Assembly: GCA_038107835.1 (NCBI GenBank) | Contig: JAYNHH010000005.1 | Span: forward strand, 40,129-104,128 | Length of the DNA stretch: 64,000 nt | Origin: MED-G116 sp038107835 | GTDB lineage: Bacteria > Pseudomonadota > Alphaproteobacteria > Puniceispirillales > Puniceispirillaceae | Direction: 5' to 3' | Shown: in pieces, positions 1 to 8,312 of the stretch | Layout of the letters: each line of letters opens with the position of its first letter | Position numbering within the stretch: position 1 is the first letter of the stretch | Notes under the pieces: model-generated | Databases searched by the model: none | The model's input: only the letters and a program-made list of their open reading frames with translations | Told to the model about the DNA's origin: nothing | Position numbers and translations under genes: made by a program

Positions 1-236
1 CGCCAACAGCTCTGTTCCGTGCGCTCGAACTTGTTGGTGACGGGGCAAGGCCGGCGGCCATTCTCGGCTTTCCAGTGGGTTTTGTTGGTGCTGCGGAAAG
101 CAAACAGGCGCTCGCCGATCATGCGCCAGCAATGCCATTTCTGACGCTTCACGGAACACGTGGTGGCTCGGCGCTTGCCTCTGCGGCGCTGAATGCTCTG
201 GCAATCATTGCGAATGGTGCGGGAGAGGCGTCATGA
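1..236 (+). CDS. cobH: Precorrin-8X methylmutase (CobH/CbiC), C-terminal part
   Basis: Only the last ~77 codons are present; the 5' end lies outside the window. The visible protein carries the family's C-terminal signature (GFPVGFVGAAESKQAL, then a PFLTLHGTRGGSALA stretch). This enzyme moves the methyl group from C-11 to C-12 to make hydrogenobyrinate (or cobyrinate) in cytosolic corrin synthesis. Its TGA at 234-236 overlaps the ATG of cobL in an ATGA, so the two are translationally coupled. Identity is clear from the motif and from the following corrin genes. Confidence 0.93.
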   Translation, partial: PTALFRALELVGDGARPAAILGFPVGFVGAAESKQALADHAPAMPFLTLHGTRGGSALASAALNALAIIANGAGEAS

Positions 237-1429
237 AGCCTGTGCTGATCGGCGCCACTGAGGCAGGTTTTTCCGCGCTGCCAGCGTCCGTTCAGGCGCG
301 GATTGCCGCGGCGGACCATGTCATTGCGGCGCGCCGATTTCACGCAGAATTGCCACCCGGACCACAAATCGAGGAATGGCCGACGCCGTTTGGTGACATT
401 TTTTCCCGGATCGAGACGCTGCAGGATCGTCGGCTGGTGATGCTGGCCACCGGTGATCCGCTTTGGTATGGCGCTGGTGCCAGCATCCTTGCTCGTCTTG
501 GCCCCGACAAATGTGAGGTGATACCTGCTGTATCCGGCTTCCAGATGGCTGCGATGCGGATGGGATGGCCGCTTGCCAGTGTCGAAACCCTGACCATTCA
601 TGGGCGTCCGCTCGCCGGCATTCTGCCGCGCCTCTACCCGCGGGCCAGATTGTTGCTGCTGACAAGTGATGGCAAAGCGCCTGAACAGGTTGCCGAGTTG
701 TTGACACAGGCCGGTTGCGGTGCGGCACGAATAAGCGTTCTTGCCCATATTGGCGGGAATGAGGAAATGCGCCTCGACGGTCTGGCAGCGACATGGGCGC
801 ACAGCGACGTTCCCGATTTTCACATTCTGGCGGTTGACTGCGCAGAATGTCACGCCGCCGCGACGGGCTTTGTTCTGCCCGATGTCGCTTTTGAGAACAG
901 CGGCAAACTGACCAAGCGTGATATGCGGGCCGATGCGGTGGCAAAGCTGGCCCCGTTTCCAGGTGCAGTGTTGTGGGACATTGGATGTGGACCAGGAGCC
1001 ATTGCCATTGATTTTCTGCGCAACGCGCCGCGCGGCAGCGCCCATGCCATTGACCGGGATCCGGTGCAGCTGGCAATGGCGACACGAAACGCCGTCGCAT
1101 GCGGTGTTCCACAGCTGCAACTCCATCAGGCAGATTTGCCAGATGGCCTTGCCAAGCTGCCGCAGCCTGACGCGATCTTCATCGGAGGCGGCCTGTCAGA
1201 CGCGCTGGTTGCAGATTGCCAGGCAGCGCTGCCGGGAGGCGGTGTTCTGGTGGCACATTGTGTGACCATCGAGAGTGAGGCCATCCTCACCGCCCAATGG
1301 CAGGCGACGGGTGGCGAGCTGACCAGACTGGCTGTTCACCACGCTGATCCAATTGGCGGTTTTCATGGCTGGCGACCATTGATGCCGGTAACGCAATGGC
1401 ATTGGGTCAAACAGCAGGAGAGGCCATGA
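233..1429 (+). CDS. cobL: Precorrin-6Y C5,15-methyltransferase (decarboxylating), CbiE-CbiT fusion
   Basis: 398 aa, the usual length for CobL. Residues 1-205 are a tetrapyrrole-methylase (CbiE) domain with the TGDPLWYG loop near 73-80. Residues ~225-398 are a class I methyltransferase (CbiT) domain with the SAM-binding DIGCGPG at 249-255. The protein methylates C-5 and C-15 and decarboxylates the C-12 acetate chain. In strictly anaerobic-type pathways CbiE and CbiT are often separate; the fused form is typical of CobL. It overlaps cobH by 4 nt at its start and cobI by 4 nt at its end, placing it inside a tight operon. Confidence 0.95.
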   Translation: MKPVLIGATEAGFSALPASVQARIAAADHVIAARRFHAELPPGPQIEEWPTPFGDIFSRIETLQDRRLVMLATGDPLWYGAGASILARLGPDKCEVIPAVSGFQMAAMRMGWPLASVETLTIHGRPLAGILPRLYPRARLLLLTSDGKAPEQVAELLTQAGCGAARISVLAHIGGNEEMRLDGLAATWAHSDVPDFHILAVDCAECHAAATGFVLPDVAFENSGKLTKRDMRADAVAKLAPFPGAVLWDIGCGPGAIAIDFLRNAPRGSAHAIDRDPVQLAMATRNAVACGVPQLQLHQADLPDGLAKLPQPDAIFIGGGLSDALVADCQAALPGGGVLVAHCVTIESEAILTAQWQATGGELTRLAVHHADPIGGFHGWRPLMPVTQWHWVKQQERP

Positions 1430-2136
1430 TGGCGACAGGCATTCTCTATGGCGTCGGCACAGGCCCGGGGGACCCCGAACTGATAACCCGCAGGGCCTGG
1501 CGTCTGATTGAGACCGCGCACGTCATTGCCTATCCGGCACCTGATACTGGTGACAGCTTTGCCAGAGCCATTGCAAGCGATGCAATCGCAGAAAATGCCA
1601 TTGAGATTCCTATGGTCGTGCCAATGCGTACAGGCAGAGTGCCCGCTCAAAGCATTTATGACACAGCCGCCAGCACCATTGCGACACATCTTGATGCAGG
1701 CAGTGATGTTGTTGTTCTGTGTGAGGGTGATCCCCTGTTTTATGGCTCCTTCATGTATCTGCTGGCGCGTCTCAAAGACAGCTATGATGTTGAGATCGTT
1801 CCCGGTGTGACCAGCCTGACTGCCTGTGCGGCGGCGCATGCGCATCCGCTTGTCGCGCGCAACGATATCCTGACAATTCTGCCGGGGCCGCTTGATGATA
1901 TTGTGCTGGCGGAAAAAATTGCGGCTGCAGATGCGGTTGCCATTATGAAGATCGGCCGGCACATGCCTCGCCTGAAGGCGTTGCTTACCCGGTTGGGCCT
2001 TGAGGACAGGGCGCTCTATGTCAGCCACGCCTCGCTTGGCCATCAACGCCATCTTCGTCTCGAGGATGCGCCTGATGAGGCGCCTTATTTTTCGATGATC
2101 CTGCTCTATAAGGGGGATGATCCGTGGATCAGTTGA
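1426..2136 (+). CDS. cobI: Precorrin-2 C20-methyltransferase (CobI/CbiL)
   Basis: 236 aa, one tetrapyrrole-methylase domain. The N-terminus has the GVGTGPGDPELIT signature, and a GDPLFYG loop lies near residues 100-106. The enzyme adds a methyl group at C-20 of precorrin-2 (or its cobalt form). The ATG at 1426 overlaps the cobL TGA as ATGA, preceded by a purine-rich CAGGAGAGG. An upstream in-frame ATG at 1396 is possible but would give an odd extension inside cobL. The sequence alone does not tell a metal-free from a cobalt-precorrin substrate. Confidence 0.93.
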   Translation: MMATGILYGVGTGPGDPELITRRAWRLIETAHVIAYPAPDTGDSFARAIASDAIAENAIEIPMVVPMRTGRVPAQSIYDTAASTIATHLDAGSDVVVLCEGDPLFYGSFMYLLARLKDSYDVEIVPGVTSLTACAAAHAHPLVARNDILTILPGPLDDIVLAEKIAAADAVAIMKIGRHMPRLKALLTRLGLEDRALYVSHASLGHQRHLRLEDAPDEAPYFSMILLYKGDDPWIS

Positions 2137-4004
2137 CGCCAAATGATGGCCAGATACCAGACAAGAAACCAGCCATCGTCGTGCTTTCAGCAAGCGGGCT
2201 GGAGCTTGCCCGCAAGATTGCCCGCACAGTGGATGCTGATATCCATGGTCATGCCATCCGCTGCCCTGAAGCCGATGTCAGTTTCGTCAAGGCACGCCCA
2301 CATATTGCCGAATTGTTTGCTGCTGGCCGTCCGATCATAGGAATTTGCGCTGCTGGTATTCTGATCCGCTCAATCGCACCCTATCTGCAGCATAAAAGCC
2401 GGGATGCCGCGGTGCTGGCTGTCAGTGAGACAGGTGCGCATGTCGTTCCGTTGATTGGTGGCCATCACGGCGCGATCACACTTGGTGCGCAGGTTACACG
2501 GGCGCTTGCGGCGACGCTGGCGGTGACAACAGCCGGCAATCTGCAATGGAACGCCTCGCTGGATGAACCGCCTGCCGGCTGGAAACTGGCCAATCACGCA
2601 TCGGCGGGCCGTGTAATGCCGCAGTTGCTGGCTGGTGATGGCGCATTTCTCGATGGCGAATGTGCCGCCGAGCTTCAGGACTGGCTGGCGGATGTGCCGC
2701 GGGGCGACGCAGTGACTCTTACGGCCACACGCAGGGCTGTGACTCCAGCTGAAAACCAGCTTGTCTATTGCCCGCAGGACATGATGCTTGGTCTTGGCTG
2801 CGCCCGTGGGTGCAGCGTTGATGAATTGATGGATCTGGTGATGAGCGGCCTGTCCGCGGCCAATATCAATGCGGCGACCATCTGCTGTGCCGTCTCGGTG
2901 GATATCAAGGCTGATGAGCCGGCGATGCTCGCTGTTGCAGCCATGTTGGGTGTTCCGTTCCGGGTGTTTGATACGGCCACCCTTGCTGCCGAGACCCCGC
3001 GTCTGGCCAATCCGTCGGACGTGGTCTTCGCCGAGATTGGCGCACATGGTGTGTGCGAGGCGGCGTCACTGGCTGCTGCAGGTCCGGCTGGAAAGCTGGT
3101 CATCGAAAAACGGAAATCGGCCAATGCAACAATGGCGCTGGCGCAGATGCACGCCCCGGGAGATGGTGGGTTGCCCGGACGAAAGCCCGGACGGGTTATG
3201 TTGATCGGCATTGGGCCGGGGCAGGCGGCCTGGCGCACCCCCGAAGCCTCGCGTTTGATCCAGTCTGCTGATGAGTTGGTCGGCTATGGTCTCTATATAG
3301 ATATATTGGGAGCAATGGCGGCGCATCTGCCACGACGGGATTTTGCCCTTGGCGAGGAGGAGGATCGCTGTCGCTATGCTCTTGAAACCGCCGCTACGGG
3401 CCGTGATGTCGCCATTATCTGTTCAGGGGATGCCGGTATCTATGCCATGGGAGCGTTGGTTTTTGAATTGCTGGATCGTGATCTGGCCAGCGGTGGTGTC
3501 TCTGATGCAGCCCGGCGGGTTGAGGTGGTCAGTGCACCGGGCATCTCCGCTTTGCAGGCTGCAGCTGCACGATCTGGTGCATTGCTGGGGCATGATTTCT
3601 GCACAATTTCGCTTTCTGACCTGCTAACGCCATGGGACGCCATCGAACGCCGCATCCACGCAGCAGGGGCGGGTGATTTTGTCATCGCCTTCTACAACCC
3701 GGTGTCAAAGCGCCGTCGCACCCAGCTTGCCAGTGCGCGTGACATATTGTTGACCTACCGTGATGGCGCAACGCCTGTTTTGCTGGCCAGCAATCTAGGC
3801 CGCCCGGAGGAGAGGCTTCTGTTCCGCACCCTTGCAACACTGGATGTCGATGAGGTCGACATGCTGACAGTGGTGATGGTCGGGGCCAGCACGTCCCGTC
3901 AGTTAACACATGGCAGGGGGGTGTCGATCTATACGCCGCGCGGTTATGCAAAGCATCTGGACGCGCGCGCAACAGACGACACACAAAAGGAGACCCGCTC
4001 ATGA
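2124..4004 (+). CDS. CbiG - CobJ/CbiH fusion: lactone hydrolase plus precorrin-3B C17-methyltransferase
   Basis: 626 aa, GTG start behind AGGGGGAT and overlapping the end of cobI. Residues ~15-145 are the CbiG N-terminal domain (GICAAGILIRSIAP, then VPLIGGHHGA), ~146-215 the middle domain, and ~216-342 the CbiG C-terminal/CobE domain (GLGCARGCS, IGAHGVCEAAS). A short linker (~343-356) leads to a tetrapyrrole methylase of CobJ/CbiH type (~357-620; IGIGPG, CSGDAGIYAMG, FYNPVSKRR). CbiH/CobJ methylates C-17 and contracts the ring; CbiG opens the resulting delta-lactone in the cobalt-early route. One polypeptide could therefore do consecutive steps. The reading frame is continuous through the linker, so this is a real fusion and not a misassembly I can see. 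Confidence 0.92.
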   Translation: MDQLTPNDGQIPDKKPAIVVLSASGLELARKIARTVDADIHGHAIRCPEADVSFVKARPHIAELFAAGRPIIGICAAGILIRSIAPYLQHKSRDAAVLAVSETGAHVVPLIGGHHGAITLGAQVTRALAATLAVTTAGNLQWNASLDEPPAGWKLANHASAGRVMPQLLAGDGAFLDGECAAELQDWLADVPRGDAVTLTATRRAVTPAENQLVYCPQDMMLGLGCARGCSVDELMDLVMSGLSAANINAATICCAVSVDIKADEPAMLAVAAMLGVPFRVFDTATLAAETPRLANPSDVVFAEIGAHGVCEAASLAAAGPAGKLVIEKRKSANATMALAQMHAPGDGGLPGRKPGRVMLIGIGPGQAAWRTPEASRLIQSADELVGYGLYIDILGAMAAHLPRRDFALGEEEDRCRYALETAATGRDVAIICSGDAGIYAMGALVFELLDRDLASGGVSDAARRVEVVSAPGISALQAAAARSGALLGHDFCTISLSDLLTPWDAIERRIHAAGAGDFVIAFYNPVSKRRRTQLASARDILLTYRDGATPVLLASNLGRPEERLLFRTLATLDVDEVDMLTVVMVGASTSRQLTHGRGVSIYTPRGYAKHLDARATDDTQKETRS

Positions 4005-4786
4005 CCGTCTATTTCATCGGTGCCGGGCCGGGTGATCCCGAATTGATCACGGTTCGCGGATTGCGTCTGATCGAGAGCTGCAAGCTCTGCCTCTATGCCG
4101 GCTCGCTTGTTCCGGAGGCGATCGTCGCCGCGGCCCCAGCCGATGCCACCGTCATTGACACAGCCCCGCTGACGCTGGATGACATCATCGCCGAGATTGA
4201 GACAGCGCATGAGGCGGGACTTGATGTCGCGCGTGTTCATTCGGGTGATCCCTCGCTCTATGGGGCGATTGCTGAACAGATCAGGCGGCTGAAGGCGCTG
4301 GACATTGACTATAAGATTGTTCCCGGTGTTTCTGCCTACGCGGCGGCGGCGGCAGGGCTTGGCATTGAATTGACGGTGCCGGAGGTGACGCAAAGTCTGG
4401 TCCTGACGCGCACAGCGATGAAGTCATCGGCGATGCCTGCGGGAGAGGAACTCTCCAGTCTTGGCCGAACCGGCGCCACACTGGCAATCCACCTGTCGAT
4501 CCGCAATCTGCGTCAGATCGAGAGGGACCTGACGCCGTTCTATGGCGCCGATTGTCCGGTGATTGTTGCCTACCGGGTTGGCTGGCCGGACGAGGCCTAT
4601 CTTCATGCCACATTGTCCACGGTCCATAAGGCTGTGCAAAAAGAGAAAATCACCCGCACTGCATTGATTTTTGTCGGTCGTGGCCTTGATCAGAATGCCG
4701 ATTTTCGGGACAGCGCACTCTATGACGCTGAACATGTACATGTACTCAGACCGAAACGGGGTCGTGCCAACGAGCGCAACGCTTGA
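4001..4786 (+). CDS. cobM: Precorrin-4 C11-methyltransferase (CobM/CbiF)
   Basis: 261 aa, single tetrapyrrole-methylase domain: FIGAGPGDPELIT at the N-terminus and an HSGDPSLYGA loop near residue 80. It methylates C-11 after ring contraction. The ATG overlaps the fusion gene's TGA (ATGA), with AAAGGAGA upstream. It is the last plus-strand gene of the first corrin block; 14 nt separate its stop from the end of the converging cobB. Confidence 0.95.
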   Translation: MTVYFIGAGPGDPELITVRGLRLIESCKLCLYAGSLVPEAIVAAAPADATVIDTAPLTLDDIIAEIETAHEAGLDVARVHSGDPSLYGAIAEQIRRLKALDIDYKIVPGVSAYAAAAAGLGIELTVPEVTQSLVLTRTAMKSSAMPAGEELSSLGRTGATLAIHLSIRNLRQIERDLTPFYGADCPVIVAYRVGWPDEAYLHATLSTVHKAVQKEKITRTALIFVGRGLDQNADFRDSALYDAEHVHVLRPKRGRANERNA

Positions 4787-4800
4787 GGGGGCGGTTGGCG

Positions 4801-6117
4801 TCAGGCGATGATATGGGCGTATGAGCCGGCAACCGATCCCCTGATCAGCCCGATGTCCCCGAGCGGAGTGCCAGCTGCATCAGTGGCGCTGAACAGGGCG
4901 TCACCCTCGGCAGCCAATGCCGTGGTGTAGTGGAACTCATGCGCGTTGATCGGCGCCGCGCCGAGCCAGTCAAGCCGATGCAGTGGGTGCAGTACGCGAT
5001 ACCCCAGATGCAGACGCCGCGCCGCAAAGCTGGTTTCCAGTGGCAGCAAACCGGCCACCGGGAAGGCGGTGCCATCGGCATCAATGATCTGTCGGCCAAG
5101 CATCATGAAGCCTCCACATTCGCCATAGATCGGGATGTTTTTATGCGAAGCGGTTACCAGCGCGTCAATGCAGGAGGTGGCGTTTGTCAGGGACGGGAGA
5201 TGTAATTCTGGATAACCGCCGGGAAGAAAAATAAACCCGGCGTCCGGTGCGGGAACATCGTCATTCAACGGTGAAAACAAAGATATTTGTGCGCCGGCAT
5301 CGCGCCAGCTGCCAAGCATATGCTTATAGTGAAAGCCAAAGGCGGCATCTTGGGCCATGGCAATATGCTGGGCGGGCGGGTTGAGGGCCGCCTGCCGCGC
5401 AAAATCAGGGCTGCCGGGTGGACCTGGATGAAGCGGTGTTGCTGCCGCCAGTACGCCCACGCAGTCAATATGTGTTGCGACGAGGTCAGCTGCTGCCTCA
5501 ATGATCGCATCAAGCCGGCCTTCGGCTGCGAGATCGGCGCTCTGCACAAGTCCCAGATGGCGAGACGGCACAGTCACCTCTGCCGCGCTTGGCAGGGCAC
5601 CAAAACAGGTGATTGAACGTGCGCTCAGGGCCTGTCTGATCAGCTGTTCATGGCGCGGTGAGGCGATATGGTTCAAGATCACACCCGCAAGGGTTGCGCC
5701 ATCCGGCAATTCGCCGGCAAGACCAGCGGCGATAGCGGCTGCAGTCTGTGCCTGATGGCGCGTGTCGATGACCAGAATGACCCCAAGTTCTAATTTGCCG
5801 GCAAGTGCAGCGGTTGAACCGCGACCGCCATGGGTGCCATCAAACAGCCCCATAACGCCCTCGACAATCACGGTTTCACCCTCTGCGCCACGGGCAAGTG
5901 TTCGCAGCATTTCATCCGGCATGGCAAATTCATCAAGTGTAATGGCCGGGCGACCGCTGGCTGCTGCAAGAAAGCCGCAGTCAATATAGTCAGGTCCACA
6001 TTTTGCAGCTGAAATGTCTGCCTTCTGGCGACAAAGCGCCCTGATCAATCCAAGTGTAACAGTGGTTTTGCCGCTGCCTGAGGACAGTCCGGCAATGATC
6101 AGCCCCTGTGTGGCCAT
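4801..6117 (-). CDS. cobB: Cobyrinic/hydrogenobyrinic acid a,c-diamide synthase (CobB/CbiA)
   Basis: 438 aa. The N-terminal P-loop ATPase domain begins with GLSSGSGKTTVT (residues 10-21). A C-terminal class I glutaminase domain carries GGYPELH and the nucleophile Cys334 in YGECGGF, with a catalytic-type His near the C-terminus (GSYAH). It amidates the a and c acetate groups using glutamine and ATP. Whether the substrate is metal-free (CobB) or cobalt-loaded (CbiA) cannot be read from the motifs. Its ATG overlaps the cobA stop (TGATG), so the pair is translationally coupled. Confidence 0.93.
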   Translation of the reverse strand: MATQGLIIAGLSSGSGKTTVTLGLIRALCRQKADISAAKCGPDYIDCGFLAAASGRPAITLDEFAMPDEMLRTLARGAEGETVIVEGVMGLFDGTHGGRGSTAALAGKLELGVILVIDTRHQAQTAAAIAAGLAGELPDGATLAGVILNHIASPRHEQLIRQALSARSITCFGALPSAAEVTVPSRHLGLVQSADLAAEGRLDAIIEAAADLVATHIDCVGVLAAATPLHPGPPGSPDFARQAALNPPAQHIAMAQDAAFGFHYKHMLGSWRDAGAQISLFSPLNDDVPAPDAGFIFLPGGYPELHLPSLTNATSCIDALVTASHKNIPIYGECGGFMMLGRQIIDADGTAFPVAGLLPLETSFAARRLHLGYRVLHPLHRLDWLGAAPINAHEFHYTTALAAEGDALFSATDAAGTPLGDIGLIRGSVAGSYAHIIA

Positions 6118-7016
6118 CAGCCCGTTTCCGAAACCGTACGCACACCCAGCGGGTCGAGGTCACGCACCGGGTCACCCTCAAGCTGGCCAATCCAGTCAAG
6201 ACATTGGCGCATCAACGCCACGCGCCCGATACAGACGATGGCCGGTGCGCCAATGCCACTTCTGGTGATATCGTCATGCGCCTTTGTCAGCGTTGTTTCG
6301 AGAACCTGCATATCCGCACGTGTGGCATTTTTGACGACTGCCACCGGTTCACTGGGATCACGCCCCGCCGCCAGCAGTTTTTCACAGATATCCGGCATAT
6401 GCTTGATGGCCATATACATGACGATCACCTGCGAACCTTTCGATACAGCGTGCCAGTCAATGGCGGATGGCATCAGCCCGGTGCGGTCATGTCCGGACAA
6501 AAAGGTGACAGACTGGTTGACGTCACGGTGTGTCACCGGAATGCCGGCATAGGCAAGCCCACCAATACCAGCCGAAATCCCCGGAATGATTCGCAGTTTG
6601 GTCCCCGCCTGGACAAGTGTCTGCGCTTCTTCGCCACCGCGGCCAAAGACAAAGGGATCGCCGCCCTTGAGGCGCAAAACGCGCTTGTGCTGGCGTGACA
6701 GCTCAATCAAGCGGTGCGAGATATCGCGTTGTTTGGGTGAAGGTTTGCCACCGCGTTTGCCGGCATATTCCACCTTGGCATCGGCACGCGCCCAGCGCAA
6801 AAGTGACTGATCGACGAGCGCGTCATAGATAATGATGTCAGCCTGTTGCAATGCGTTCAGTGCATGCAGTGTCACCAGTCCCGGGTCACCTGGCCCGCCG
6901 CCAACCATCCAGACCCAGCCCGGCAGGAATTCTGGCCAGTCAGCATCCGCCAGCGCTGGCAATGTGCCGTTGGCAAGAGGCGTCTCGGTGGTGGAGGTGT
7001 CTTTGCTCATAACCAT
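6117..7016 (-). CDS. cobA: Uroporphyrinogen-III C-methyltransferase (SUMT)
   Basis: 299 aa from the ATG at 7016; an ATG two codons later (7010) is equally possible, with a GGAAG about 14 or 20 nt upstream respectively. The open frame continues far upstream with no recognisable protein, so I trimmed it. The SUMT domain starts near residue 45 (VGGGPGDPGLVTL) and has GGDPFVFGRGGEE and the GISAGIGGLAYAGIP motif. There is no CysG-type oxidase/chelatase domain. It makes precorrin-2, the entry point to B12 (and to siroheme). The ~44-residue hydrophilic N-terminal extension is longer than usual. Confidence 0.93.
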   Translation of the reverse strand: MVMSKDTSTTETPLANGTLPALADADWPEFLPGWVWMVGGGPGDPGLVTLHALNALQQADIIIYDALVDQSLLRWARADAKVEYAGKRGGKPSPKQRDISHRLIELSRQHKRVLRLKGGDPFVFGRGGEEAQTLVQAGTKLRIIPGISAGIGGLAYAGIPVTHRDVNQSVTFLSGHDRTGLMPSAIDWHAVSKGSQVIVMYMAIKHMPDICEKLLAAGRDPSEPVAVVKNATRADMQVLETTLTKAHDDITRSGIGAPAIVCIGRVALMRQCLDWIGQLEGDPVRDLDPLGVRTVSETG

Positions 7017-7098
7017 CTGATGATAAATAACTTCCGTTTCTTTTGCACGTGAAACCTGTCGGGTTTTCCAGAGGAACGGCCCGGTTGCAGGGATGATC

Positions 7099-7114
7099 GC
7101 GGCAAACTTGCCGC
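7099..7114. promoter_or_regulatory. Perfect 16-bp palindrome between divergent cobA and cbiD
   Basis: Two 7-base arms (GCGGCAA / TTGCCGC) surround 2 bases. It sits in the 150-bp gap from which cobA (minus) and cbiD (plus) diverge, just upstream of an AGGAGGTGA. It could be an operator for a dimeric regulator or an RNA hairpin in the cbiD leader. I cannot assign a regulator. Confidence 0.35.
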
Positions 7115-7130
7115 AGGAGGTGATTTTACT

Positions 7131-7157
7131 ATGTCTGTTGCTCTCCAGATCGGCTAG
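7131..7157 (+). other. Eight-codon mini-ORF with strong ribosome binding site ahead of cbiD
   Basis: The ATG at 7131 follows AGGAGGTGA at a 7-nt spacing, the strongest-looking ribosome binding site of this region. It encodes MSVALQIG and stops at TAG (7155-7157). It is in frame with the cbiD ATG at 7167, which itself lacks a good Shine-Dalgarno. It may be a leader peptide feeding ribosomes to cbiD, or the cbiD start followed by an amber codon. Confidence 0.45.
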
Positions 7158-7166
7158 ATTCCGACC

Positions 7167-8312
7167 ATGACTGATGCGTCTATGACACCAGCGGCCAGAA
7201 CTGGCAAGACCTTGACATCCAATTTGCGGTTTGGCTGGACAACGGGCACCTGCGCAACTGCGGCTGTCAACGCGGCCTATACGGCGCTGGTGACAGGCGT
7301 ATTTCCGGACCGTGTTACGGTTGTCACACCAGCCGGCAAGACTGCCGATCTGGAAATTGTTGGCACTGAAAGCGCCGCTGATGACTGGTGCCGTGCCGGC
7401 GTGATCAAGGACGCTGGTGACGATCCCGATGTCACTCATGGCGCGATGATCGTTGCGATTGTGAGCAAGGCATTGAATGGTGCTGGCATCAGCTTCGTCG
7501 GGGGCGCTGGTGTTGGCATCGTTACCAAGCCGGGGCTGCCAGTGCCGGTTGGTGAGCCCGCCATCAATCCGGTGCCTCGCCAGATGATGTGTGACATGGT
7601 GACCGAGTTGGCGGATGCACTTGATGGGCCGCGTGATGTGCAGATCGAAATATCAGTTCCAGATGGTGCCGAGATTGCAAAAAAGACGTGGAATCCACGC
7701 CTTGGGATCGAGGGTGGTATTTCCATTCTGGGGACAACCGGGGTTGTTCGTCCCTTTTCCTGTTCGGCCTGGATTGCCTCGATTCATCGCGGCATCGATG
7801 TGGCCAGGGCGAACGGATTGGAGCATGTCATGGGATCGACAGGATCGACCTCCGAAGCCTATGGCAAGAGCCTTTATGATTTACCGGTGATTGCACTGCT
7901 TGATATGGGCGATTTTGTGGGGGGCATGCTGAAATATATGCGTCAGAATCCAGTGCCAAACCTGAGTATCTTCGGCGGTTTTGGCAAGATGGTGAAGCTG
8001 GCGCAGGGGGCGCTGGATTTACATTCGGCGCGCTCCCAGGTGGATTTTGCCGCCCTGGCCGATATGGCGGCTGATATCGGCCTGCCCCGCGACAGGGTGG
8101 CGTCGGCGAATACCGTGCTGGAGGTCGCATCATTTGCCAATTCAAGCCAACGCCAGGCTCTCGCAAACAGCGTTGCCGCGGCAGCGCATGCGACAGCGCT
8201 CAAGCATCTCAAAGGCGCTGGTGTCAATCTGGAGATCATCATCGTCAGCCGCGATGGCGAGCCGCTGGGCCGGGCTGGCAGCGAAATGCCACGGGCAGGG
8301 CGGCCAGCATGA
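7167..8312 (+). CDS. cbiD: Cobalt-precorrin-5B C1-methyltransferase CbiD
   Basis: 381 aa with the CbiD N-terminal signature (RFGWTTGTCATAAV, residues ~22-35) and the GTTGVVRPFS and TSEAYGKSLYD stretches in mid-protein. CbiD methylates C-1 after loss of the two-carbon fragment, mainly in the cobalt-early pathway; aerobic pathways use the unrelated CobF. The ATG at 7167 was chosen because an in-frame TAG precedes it by 9 nt. The stop overlaps cobK (ATGA). Its presence with CbiG suggests an anaerobic-type or hybrid route. Confidence 0.94.
   Translation: MTDASMTPAARTGKTLTSNLRFGWTTGTCATAAVNAAYTALVTGVFPDRVTVVTPAGKTADLEIVGTESAADDWCRAGVIKDAGDDPDVTHGAMIVAIVSKALNGAGISFVGGAGVGIVTKPGLPVPVGEPAINPVPRQMMCDMVTELADALDGPRDVQIEISVPDGAEIAKKTWNPRLGIEGGISILGTTGVVRPFSCSAWIASIHRGIDVARANGLEHVMGSTGSTSEAYGKSLYDLPVIALLDMGDFVGGMLKYMRQNPVPNLSIFGGFGKMVKLAQGALDLHSARSQVDFAALADMAADIGLPRDRVASANTVLEVASFANSSQRQALANSVAAAAHATALKHLKGAGVNLEIIIVSRDGEPLGRAGSEMPRAGRPA

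Noticed and set aside
7017..7166. Cobalamin riboswitch before cobA or cbiD
   Set aside because: Neither strand shows the B12 box (AGCCAGGAGACCTGCC-like) or the GCCACTG core, and the gap is short for a full element.
7017..7439. N-terminal extension of cobA over the start of cbiD
   Set aside because: The open frame has no SUMT-like content, would run antisense through cbiD and has internal starts that fit the family better.
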